Below, in pieces: positions 50,939 to 59,114 of a stretch of DNA of 59,114 nucleotides. Source of the stretch: Candidatus Cloacimonadota bacterium. GTDB lineage: Bacteria > Cloacimonadota > Cloacimonadia > Cloacimonadales > TCS61. The notes beneath the pieces were generated by a model, which saw nothing but the letters and a program-made list of their open reading frames with translations, was not told where the DNA came from and did not search any database. Numbering within the stretch: the stretch's first letter is position 1; each line of letters opens with the position of its first letter. The position numbers and the translations under genes were made by a program. Location: the NCBI GenBank assembly GCA_023137125.1, contig JAGLPW010000009.1:1-59114 (forward strand), written 5' to 3'.

Positions 50939-53137
50939 ATGAAACAAATTCTAATCATTATGTTTTCATTAGTATTAACCTTTGTTTACGCAACCATCAT
51001 CAATGTTCCTGGCGACCAACTAACAATACAAGCAGGCATAAATGCCGCAGCAAACAGTGATACAGTGCTTGTACAACCAGAAACTTATGATGAGAACATT
51101 AACTTTAACGGAAAACTCATTACAGTTGCATCGCTATTTCTAAACACTCAGGACTCAACTTATATTTCTTCAACAACTATTGATGGGTCTAGTAGTGGTA
51201 GTGTTGTAACGTTTAATAATAGTGAGAGTTCTTCTTCAATATTATGCGGATTCACTATTACAAATGGTTCTGCTGGTTTTGGTGGTGGAATTTACTGTAA
51301 TAGTAATTCCAGTCCAAGTTTAGATAATTTAACAATATCAGATAATTCTGCATCTAGTGGAGGTGGACTTTACTGTAATAGTAATTCCAGTCCAAGTCTA
51401 CAGAGTGTTACAATATCAGGTAACTCTGCTTCTAATGGTGGTGGGATTTACTGTGTTTCTTCTAGTCCAAGTTTGAAGAATGTAACAATAACAGCCAATA
51501 CAGGCAGTAATCATGGTGGTGGGATTTACTGTAATCTTTCCAGTCCAAGTTTGGAGAATGTAACAATATCAGATAATATTGTTACTATATATGACGGTGG
51601 TGGAATCTGGTGTAATCTTTCCAATCCAATTCTAAATTGTGTAGTAATATCAGATAATTCAGCATATATGTATGGTGGTGGGATTTACTGTGATTCTTCA
51701 AGTCCGAGTTTAGAGAATGTAACTATAACAGAAAATAATGCTGGTTGGTATGGTGGTGGGATTTTATGTTTTGATAATTCCAGTCCAAGTTTGATCAATT
51801 CAATCATGTGGGATGATTCACCCGAAGAGATAAGTATTGCTTCTGGTTCAGTTACTGCAACATATTCGGATATAGAAGGTGGTTGGACAGGTACCGGTAA
51901 TATTAATAGCGATCCCTTATTTATAAATGCCGGTAATGGAGATTACCACCTGCAGTCAACTTCTCCATGTATCGATGCAGGAGATCCGGCATCAACATTA
52001 GATCCTGACGGCACAAGAGCAGATATGGGAGCATTATTTTATGATCAATCTGCTAATGCCGGAACAGGTTCGGGAACATCAACAGATGGAGAGTTAGTAG
52101 TAATTGATGTTATTCCTATTGATTTTGGTAATGGTTTTATAGATCCTGATGTTACTTTTGATCCCGATACTGGTCCTGTTACTGTGGACGTTGTTGTAAG
52201 CAATGCAGTTCAAGTTGGCACTCCTCCACCAAATCCCGGTAATGTTGCCCTATCTTATGCTTTAACTTTTACTGGAACTACAGCACAGACATTTCACATG
52301 ATCCTAAGTTATAGCGGATATAGCGGCACTCCAGCCTATATTGCATGGTGGAATGGCTCTGTATGGCAAGTTCCAGATGCTGTAGTATTTACTTCTCCTG
52401 AAGTTAGTTTTGATATTACACCAGCATCAGATAGATCAGGTGGTGAAATTGAAAAAGGATTAATAGAAGGATTACGAGATGGTACTTTTGAGTTTATCTT
52501 AGGAGATGATAATCCGCTCCCCGTAAATCTCTCTGCATTCTATGCGCTTTATTTTAATGGAACTCCAACTCTTTATTGGACAACCCAATCAGAGGAAAAT
52601 AATGAATATTGGAATGTTTACAGGGGAACAAGTGATAACTTTGCCCAAGCTATTTGGCTTAATGCAGGAAATCCTATTCCAGGCAATGGAACTATAAATA
52701 CTCCATCAGATTATATCTATGTTGATACTGCACCGGTTATCCAGAATACTACCTACTGGTACTGGATAGAAGATATATCATTAGATGGAGAATCGGGAAT
52801 TCATGAACCCATTACACTTGATATTCCATTTGACGAAACACCACCAACTCCTGATTTTTATGGACTGCATCAGAATTATCCAAATCCATTTAACCCAAGC
52901 ACCTCGATCAGTTTTGCACTTGAAGAAGAAAGCAATGTAGAGGTCATTGTCTACAATATAAAAGGTGAAAAAATCAAAACGATATTCAATGATCAAGTGT
53001 ATGCAGATCAAATTCAAATTGTTGTCTGGGACGGAAAGGATGTAACCGGCAAACAAGTTTCATCAGGAATCTATCTCTACAAACTTAATGTAAATGGTAA
53101 TATTGAAGCAGTTAAGAAATGCGTGCTAGTAAAATGA
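50939..53137 (+). CDS. secreted parallel beta-helix protein with T9SS C-terminal sorting domain
   Basis: Signal peptide; repeated GGGIYCNSNSSPSLENVTISDNSA beta-helix units; [20 protein letters not shown]...KCVLVK. Confidence 0.9.
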   Translation: MKQILIIMFSLVLTFVYATIINVPGDQLTIQAGINAAANSDTVLVQPETYDENINFNGKLITVASLFLNTQDSTYISSTTIDGSSSGSVVTFNNSESSSSILCGFTITNGSAGFGGGIYCNSNSSPSLDNLTISDNSASSGGGLYCNSNSSPSLQSVTISGNSASNGGGIYCVSSSPSLKNVTITANTGSNHGGGIYCNLSSPSLENVTISDNIVTIYDGGGIWCNLSNPILNCVVISDNSAYMYGGGIYCDSSSPSLENVTITENNAGWYGGGILCFDNSSPSLINSIMWDDSPEEISIASGSVTATYSDIEGGWTGTGNINSDPLFINAGNGDYHLQSTSPCIDAGDPASTLDPDGTRADMGALFYDQSANAGTGSGTSTDGELVVIDVIPIDFGNGFIDPDVTFDPDTGPVTVDVVVSNAVQVGTPPPNPGNVALSYALTFTGTTAQTFHMILSYSGYSGTPAYIAWWNGSVWQVPDAVVFTSPEVSFDITPASDRSGGEIEKGLIEGLRDGTFEFILGDDNPLPVNLSAFYALYFNGTPTLYWTTQSEENNEYWNVYRGTSDNFAQAIWLNAGNPIPGNGTINTPSDYIYVDTAPVIQNTTYWYWIEDISLDGESGIHEPITLDIPFDETPPTPDFYGLHQNYPNPFNPSTSISFALEEESNVEVIVYNIKGEKIKTIFNDQVYADQIQIVVWDGKDVTGKQVSSGIYLYKLNVNGNIEAVKKCVLVK

Positions 53138-53154
53138 CAAATCTTCTGTCATTT
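53132..53154. terminator. hairpin overlapping a stop codon, likely bidirectional terminator
   Basis: AAATGACA-aatcttc-TGTCATTT; TGA stop of the upstream gene (53135-53137) lies inside the stem. Confidence 0.6.
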
Positions 53155-53179
53155 GATCGCATTTCTTTGTGCCAGCAGG

Positions 53180-54025
53180 TTACATTTTTGCTAATGCATC
53201 GATAATTTCCGAGCAACCTCCATCGCGTATATAATTGGCATGGTCTTCGATATTCTCAAATTTGCGTCCTACTATTGCCGAGCACTCGAATTCGTAATCG
53301 GAGCTTTTTAAAAATTTTTCTATCAATTCAGCAATTTCGGGATCGTTAAAATCAATTTTACTATCTGGCTCTTTTCCTTTATTGATCCCGTGGATCCATA
53401 TTGCTGCACCCAGTGCTCCACAGCCACCACCGCATAAACCAATTCCACCGGCAAAACCTGCTGCCATTACCGTTTGCAGTTCGGAAGCACCCATCTTCTC
53501 AGCCAATACTGCTGCACAACTTACCGGAGGAGAAGGAGCTTTGGTATTTTTTTCCGAAAGAACTGTGTTTATCTCTTTTAATGCTATCTTGGCAAATTTT
53601 GCCGACATGCGCATACAGCCAATTGTCTTACCTTTTATTAAGAAAACATAGATCATTTTCATTGTTGATGAAGATTTATCTATATCAGTAATCTCGAAAC
53701 AATCAATCTCCCCACTGTTGGCGTGGAAGGCTTTTACAAGCCTCTGAGCCGCAGTAATCGCTTTGGCTTCAGTTTGTGGTCCCGGGCCATAAAGTCTAAA
53801 CGCTTGTGCTCCTGCAGCAAGGGTAGCGCCCCAGATCATGCCGCACTGGTAGCCATTTTGCATGATTCCACCTGCCAAGGGTATGGAGGCGTGCTCTTCG
53901 AGCTCTAATGGATAATCAAATGCCTGGTCGAGAACTCCCGCCAAAGCTGCTGATCAGGCTCCTTCTTTAAGAAATGTACGTATTGTTCCTATCGTTGATA
54001 TCTTGTTTTTTGATCTAGTCTTCAT
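53180..54025 (-). CDS. putative selenoprotein of the C_GCAxxG_C_C-like redox family (in-frame UGA at codon 24)
   Basis: ORF track begins at TTG 53944, but the frame continues upstream through TGA (53956-53954) to ATG 54025 preceded by GGAGG: MKTRSKNKISTIGTIRTFLKEGA-U-SAALAGVLDQAFDYPLELEEHASIPLAGGIMQNGYQCGMIWGATLAAG; SECIS-like hairpin after the UGA. Confidence 0.8.
53925..53943 (-). promoter_or_regulatory. candidate bacterial SECIS element
   Basis: Minus-strand UGGCGGG-AGUU-CUCG(A)CCA: 7-bp stem with one bulged A and a GU-containing apical loop starting 17 nt after the UGA. Confidence 0.6.
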
Positions 54026-54251
54026 GTTTCCTCCAATGTTCCTTCACATAATCTAAATATTTACAGCTATCAATATTGACGGTTCTGGCTTGTCAAATTA
54101 TTTTAAGAATGGTTGATTAAGTTTAATCACTAAATATTTTTCATTATTAATATTAGAATATGCCTTCTTCTATCCAAAATTTTTCTCAATAATAAAAAAA
54201 ACTTGCAGTAATTAAAGCATTTAATTGTCTAATAATTTTAGTGAGGTCGAA

Positions 54252-55781
54252 ATGAAAAAAATTATACTATTACTGTTTGTTTTGTTTAGTTTAGTTACAC
54301 TTCTTGTAGCCGAGCAAACTTTCCCTATAATCGATACGGAACAAATCTTGTGCTATGACGACTTTGATGAGATCACTCCGCCTGATCAGGGAGAACCATT
54401 TTATGGACAGGATGCACAAAATGATGGAATTCAACCGCTCTATCAGGACAATAATGATGGTTCAGTGCTAGATTTAAACTCCGACCTTATGTGGCAGCAG
54501 AATCTCTTCGAAAACAAACTGACTTATGACGAAGCTGTGGCTGGTGCAGATACATTTAACCTGGCAGGATATGATGATTGGCGACTGCCCACTATCAAAG
54601 AATCTTATTCTCTAATCATGTTCGACGGTCTTGATCCCAGTGGCTGGAACGGTTCTATTGAAGATCTTATTCCCTTTATTGACATCAATTTTTTTGAATT
54701 TGCTTATGGTGACACATTAGAAGGAGAAAGGATCATCGATGCTCAATATGCAAGCAGCACAGAATACGTGAGTACTACTATGTTTGGTGACTTCACGATC
54801 TTTGGAGTAAATTTTGCTGATGGAAGGATAAAAGGCTATGGCACTGTTATGCCGGGACCTAATGGAGGAGATAAGAAATTTGAAGTGCGTTATGTTCGCC
54901 TGGCAGAAGATTATGGGATCAACGATTTTGTAGATAATGAAGATAATACTGTTTCCGATAACAGCACTAATTTGATGTGGTGCAAGAATGACAGCAATGA
55001 AGCCCTGAACTGGGAGGAAGCTTTGGGATGGGTAGAGCAGAAGAATCAAGATAATTATCTGGGCTATAACGACTGGAGGTTGCCAAACATTAAAGAACTG
55101 CAAAGCATTGTAGATTATACTCGTTCTCCGGATTTTTCTAACTCAGCAGCACTTGATCCTGTTTTCAATATTACTTCTATCATCAATGCTGGTGGTGAAA
55201 CCGATTATCCATATTTTTGGAGCAGTACAACACACGCAAACATGACAAATGGTAGTTATGCTTCTTACGTTGCTTTTGGCAGAGCTTTGGGTTGGATGGA
55301 AGAACCACCAAATTCTGGAAATTATCAACTCTTGGATGTGCATGGAGCCGGTTCACAGCGCAGCGATCCTAAACAGGGTGATCCCGGGAATTTTCCATAT
55401 GGTCATGGACCGCAGGGTGATGTGATTAGAATTTACAATTATGTACGTTTAGTTAGAGATTTTACACTAACCAGTTCACAAAATGATATTCCGGAAACAG
55501 AAAGTATCCAACTACAACAAAACTCACCTAATCCTTTCAATCCTTCTACAACAATTTCTTTCTCTATTCCCCAAGAGAGTTATGTTGAATTTACCATTTT
55601 CAATATCAAAGGTCAAAAAGTTAAAACTCTTGTTAATTCAAACTTGAATAAAGGTATCCATACAGTTATTTGGAATGGAGATGATGAATTAAATGAACCT
55701 GTAAGTTCTGGTATATATCTGTACAAAATGAATGTAGATGGTAAAGCTGAAGCAGTGAAGAAATGTTTGCTGTTGAAATGA
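54252..55781 (+). CDS. secreted DUF1566/Lcl-domain protein with T9SS C-terminal sorting domain
   Basis: ATG 54252; NSDLMWQQNL...DEAVAGADTFNLAGYDDWRLPTIKE and NLMWCKND...GYNDWRLPNIKELQSIVDY repeats; [20 protein letters not shown]...KCLLLK. Confidence 0.9.
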   Translation: MKKIILLLFVLFSLVTLLVAEQTFPIIDTEQILCYDDFDEITPPDQGEPFYGQDAQNDGIQPLYQDNNDGSVLDLNSDLMWQQNLFENKLTYDEAVAGADTFNLAGYDDWRLPTIKESYSLIMFDGLDPSGWNGSIEDLIPFIDINFFEFAYGDTLEGERIIDAQYASSTEYVSTTMFGDFTIFGVNFADGRIKGYGTVMPGPNGGDKKFEVRYVRLAEDYGINDFVDNEDNTVSDNSTNLMWCKNDSNEALNWEEALGWVEQKNQDNYLGYNDWRLPNIKELQSIVDYTRSPDFSNSAALDPVFNITSIINAGGETDYPYFWSSTTHANMTNGSYASYVAFGRALGWMEEPPNSGNYQLLDVHGAGSQRSDPKQGDPGNFPYGHGPQGDVIRIYNYVRLVRDFTLTSSQNDIPETESIQLQQNSPNPFNPSTTISFSIPQESYVEFTIFNIKGQKVKTLVNSNLNKGIHTVIWNGDDELNEPVSSGIYLYKMNVDGKAEAVKKCLLLK

Positions 55782-55970
55782 CAAACCTCTGCTACTTTTT
55801 CATTCTCAATAGAATGAAAAACCACGGACACACTAAAGACACTTTTTCATTCTCGATAGAATGAAAAACCACGGACACACTAAAGACACTTTTTCATTCT
55901 CGATAGAATGAAAAATAACTGACCTACCTCTGCCACTTTTCCATTCTCAATAAAATGACAAACCTGTTTT
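55778..55970. repeat. tandem 47-bp hairpin repeats plus 36-bp-type unit
   Basis: TTTTTCATTCT-C(A/G)AT-AGAATGAAAAA hairpins starting at 55796, 55843, 55890 (47-bp period), then tgccacttttccattctcaataaaatgacaaacctgtttt. Confidence 0.9.
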
Positions 55971-57991
55971 TATACTCTTTCTTTATGCAGATTATCTTTA
56001 AATTGGAAGTGCCATTTCAAACCATTTTCCAGATCATATCTAATTTGACCTTTTAACTGATATTTTATGAGAGAAAACGTAGTTTGAAGACCCATTGTAT
56101 TAATATTTTTCGGATCTATATCACTTGGAAATCCAACTCCGTTATCACCTAAGTGGATATTTATTGTTTCATCTTCATCTTTGTACAACCTAACACAAAC
56201 TTCACCTTCTTCATTATTGGGAAACGCATGCTTGAATATATTTGAGATCAGCTCATTTAATACAAGACCCAAAGGTATTGCTGAATCAATTAATACAAAC
56301 ACGTCTTCCAATTCCAATTTCAGCGATATCGTTTCCGATTGGATTTCATAACTAATCATCAACAAAGTTACAAGGTCTTTAATATATTCACTCAAATTAA
56401 TATGAGATAGATCATTTGCTTGATACAATTTCTGATGAACAAGGCTCATTGATCTTATCCTATTTACAATTTCATGGAATGTTTCTTGTAGAAATTCAAT
56501 ACCTGAGTTTTCTTCTAAAATTCTATTTTCCAAATTACGGGATTGTGTTTTCAACATTGAAGAGATAATTTGCATATTGTTTTTGGTTCGATGGTATATT
56601 TCCTGCAAGAGCACATTTTTTTCTTCCAGGTCTGTCTTTATTTGCTCTTCTGCCTGTTTACGCTCGGTGATGTCCAGAACAAATGCTACACCACTGATAG
56701 TCGATCCGGGAAAAGTAGCTGCGCCCAATATGATGGGAATTCTTCTGCCGTCCTTATGATAGTATTCTTTCTCGAATGGTGTTAGTGCTCCCCTTTCTGC
56801 TAATTCCTGAAGCTTCTCGCTATCTGATTCTGTATATTCAGGAGGAGTCAAGTCACGCCAGCGAAGTTCACCGGATGATAAATCGTCCCTGGAGTATCCA
56901 ACAAGGTTAAGAAATGTATCATTTGCTTCTATTATCTCACCTTTTGCATCCCAGAACAGTGTACCAATCATGTCAGATTCGAATACAGACCTAAATCTGG
57001 TTTCACTTTTCTTCAAAGCCAACTCGTTTGCAATCAACTGCTGATTATTCGCTTCAAGTTGTTGATTAACTGTTCTTAATTGTTGTTCACTTGCGATAAG
57101 TTGTTGGTTAGAAGCTCTTAATTGTTGTTCACTTGCGATAAGTTGTTGGTTGGTAACTCTTAATTGTTGTTCACTTGCGATAAGTTGTTGGTTGGTAACT
57201 CTCAGTGCTTCTTCTGCTTGCTTTCGTTCGATGATTTCTTTCTTCAACTCATCGAGAGATGCTTTTAAATCTTGAGTCATTTTATTAAATGCAGCCGCCA
57301 AATCACCAATCTCGTCTTTAGTTTTGATCTCAACTCTATGTTCAAGATTTCCTTTTCCGATTACTTCAGCACCTCGGATTAATTTATTTAGTGGTTTTGA
57401 GATACTCCTGGCAACAAGAAGTGATGTAGATGTTACAATAATAGCAAGAATTATCATTAATATTACATTCAGGTTTGAAGCTACTCTTTGAGTTTTCATT
57501 GCTTCATTATGTGCCATTTCAGCAAGTCTAGAAGCATCGGTGATTATCGAGTGTGATGTTATTAATAGCTGAGCCACCAGTATTTCCTCTAGCCCGGTAA
57601 TAGCAACAATCTTCTCCTGAGAAGCTCCCTCTTGAATATATTTTTGTTTTTCTCTGTAATTTTCAGTTACTTGTGAGAATAAATTACTAAGAGTTGCATG
57701 ATCTTCTCGTATTGATTTCAGCCTTTCTTCTTCTGCTAATTCATTAAGAATCTTTCCAATAGACTTGTATTTTAGATTCCACTGGTACTTCATCCGCTTT
57801 TCATGGTGCAGCAAATAGTCATATGTAACTATGTCAAGCTCTGATACAGATTCGTACACATCCATCAGCAGACGATGTTTCCTGTTTTCCTCAGTTATCA
57901 AACCTGAACTTAGTGAAACTATAGAAACGAGGACTACAACCAAGAAAATTGAGATCCCGGCACTTAAATATAATCTGCTTTTGATGTTCAT
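55970..57991 (-). CDS. sensor histidine kinase (HAMP, coiled coil, PAS, HisKA_2-type kinase)
   Basis: TM-flanked sensor region, ARSISKPLNKLIRGAEVIGKGNLEHRV HAMP, PAS, EIYHRTKNNMQIISSMLKTQSR H-box, NELISNIFKHAF and GDNGVGFP. Confidence 0.92.
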   Translation of the reverse strand: MNIKSRLYLSAGISIFLVVVLVSIVSLSSGLITEENRKHRLLMDVYESVSELDIVTYDYLLHHEKRMKYQWNLKYKSIGKILNELAEEERLKSIREDHATLSNLFSQVTENYREKQKYIQEGASQEKIVAITGLEEILVAQLLITSHSIITDASRLAEMAHNEAMKTQRVASNLNVILMIILAIIVTSTSLLVARSISKPLNKLIRGAEVIGKGNLEHRVEIKTKDEIGDLAAAFNKMTQDLKASLDELKKEIIERKQAEEALRVTNQQLIASEQQLRVTNQQLIASEQQLRASNQQLIASEQQLRTVNQQLEANNQQLIANELALKKSETRFRSVFESDMIGTLFWDAKGEIIEANDTFLNLVGYSRDDLSSGELRWRDLTPPEYTESDSEKLQELAERGALTPFEKEYYHKDGRRIPIILGAATFPGSTISGVAFVLDITERKQAEEQIKTDLEEKNVLLQEIYHRTKNNMQIISSMLKTQSRNLENRILEENSGIEFLQETFHEIVNRIRSMSLVHQKLYQANDLSHINLSEYIKDLVTLLMISYEIQSETISLKLELEDVFVLIDSAIPLGLVLNELISNIFKHAFPNNEEGEVCVRLYKDEDETINIHLGDNGVGFPSDIDPKNINTMGLQTTFSLIKYQLKGQIRYDLENGLKWHFQFKDNLHKERV

Positions 57992-58005
57992 TTGAAACCT
58001 CCGTA

Positions 58006-59004
58006 TTAATGTATTATCCCAACAGCTTCCGGTTTAACCTTTTCCAGAGCGTCCAGGTAAATATAATCAAGATAATTTGGAACCTCTGTTGCTTCAGTTA
58101 GTCTATGTTTTATTCTCCATCGTGCCTGGTTTTCAAATGTGATCAACATAGCCTGTTCAAGGATAACAACAAACTCTTGTTTTGACCAACTGTAATCTAT
58201 ATAGTCCGATTCATAATTAAATCTGTTCTTCACAAACTTTTTGGCTTCTATAGGATGGTCTTTAACATATACCTCTGCCTCTAATACTGATTTGATAAAG
58301 TCCTCAGCTGCTGCAGAATTGTTTTCAATCCAATCCTCTTTTGTAAGTAATACAAAGTAAAAATCCTGTCCCCCAGACCAGCTTATTACATTATTGCCTA
58401 GTTGTTCTTTTATATCATAAACATTAGGGTCCCATGTAAAACCAGCATCAATATCTCCATTAAGCACAGCCTCTACTATTTCACTTGGTTTTAAATCGAC
58501 AAGATCTACATTTTTGTATGAAAGAGCGTTTAATATTAAAAATCTTCCAAGAGCAAACTCACCACCGCTTTTTTTTGTAACTCCAATCTTTTTCCCTATT
58601 AAATCATCTATTGTTGTTATTCCTTTGTCTTTTCGGGCGACTAATTCTTTAACTTCTGCGGTAGAAACAGTTCCCAAAACCCTAAGGTCTGTATTGTCAA
58701 AACTGTTGCTAATAAAAACAAAATCAGCAGAAGTGGCTATATCAGCTTCTCTATTCATAAGGGCATCAGTAGCAGCCTTACCAGATTCATAATCTTTTAT
58801 TGTCACTTCTAAACCATTTTCTTCAAAAAATCCCTGATCCTCGGCAATATAAACAAGTGCTCCAGTCTCTCCAGCATATGCAGCTAAGGTTATTTTCTTA
58901 ACAGGTCCTGTATATTTTGGCTTCCCTTGGTTCAACCAAAGATAACCACCAAACAAGATTCCAATTATAACAACAACTGCAATAATAATTCTTATATTTT
59001 TCAT
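58006..59004 (-). CDS. NMT1/SsuA/TauA-like substrate-binding protein
   Basis: N-terminal TM/signal; GALVYIAEDQGFFEENGLEVTIKDYESGKAATDALMNREADIA, GKKIGVTKKSGGEFAL, AVLNGDIDAGFTWDP. Confidence 0.85.
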   Translation of the reverse strand: MKNIRIIIAVVVIIGILFGGYLWLNQGKPKYTGPVKKITLAAYAGETGALVYIAEDQGFFEENGLEVTIKDYESGKAATDALMNREADIATSADFVFISNSFDNTDLRVLGTVSTAEVKELVARKDKGITTIDDLIGKKIGVTKKSGGEFALGRFLILNALSYKNVDLVDLKPSEIVEAVLNGDIDAGFTWDPNVYDIKEQLGNNVISWSGGQDFYFVLLTKEDWIENNSAAAEDFIKSVLEAEVYVKDHPIEAKKFVKNRFNYESDYIDYSWSKQEFVVILEQAMLITFENQARWRIKHRLTEATEVPNYLDYIYLDALEKVKPEAVGIIH

Positions 59005-59114
59005 TTTTTTCTCCTAATATCTGGTTGCGGGTTTGTCTCATTGTCACAGCCTGTAAGATAAAATATCATAAAAAGAAATATTATAAAAAATAGAATAAAT
59101 TTAATTTTAAATTT
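59001..59114 (-). CDS. 3' end of a small lipoprotein ORF overlapping the SBP start
   Basis: Manual translation KFKIKFILFFIIFLFMIFYLTGCDNETNPQPDIRRKK-stop; TGA overlaps the SBP start codon (ATGA); runs off window. Confidence 0.5.
   Translation of the reverse strand, partial: KFKIKFILFFIIFLFMIFYLTGCDNETNPQPDIRRKK

Overview
AT-rich 59.1-kb bacterial window. The type IX secretion C-terminal sorting domains and the murE-murF fusion suggest an FCB-group, Cloacimonadota-like genome (inference). It opens with a reverse-strand dcw cluster (murD partial, mraY, murE-murF fusion, PASTA-containing ftsI-type PBP, ftsL-like, rsmH, mraZ). The rest is mostly accessory: seven secreted multidomain proteins with a T9SS-type C-terminal tail, a Mu/Tn7-like transposition module (MuA-like transposase, MuB/TnsC-like ATPase, winged-helix protein, divergent XRE-YodC-like regulator), a putative cargo operon (TM-coiled-coil, DGQHR/DndB-like, TM-HAD, B12-type radical SAM), a reverse-strand cluster of phospholipase-like enzymes and lipoproteins, a caspase-like lipoprotein, a NERD protein and a patch of small ORFs. 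The strongest leads are: (1) a C_GCAxxG_C_C-type redox protein whose real start lies beyond an in-frame UGA with a SECIS-like hairpin, so it is probably a selenoprotein truncated in the ORF track; (2) a dispersed 36/47-bp hairpin repeat family (GACAAACCCCTGCCACAATTC...CATTCTCAATAGAATG) that overlaps stop codons and also occurs at the end of the Mu-like module; (3) a solo end of that module upstream of mraZ; (4) a 9-bp repeat inside the transposase gene that is read in two different frames. No tRNA, rRNA or CRISPR array was recognised. All calls come from reading the sequence and the supplied ORFs; no database search was run.
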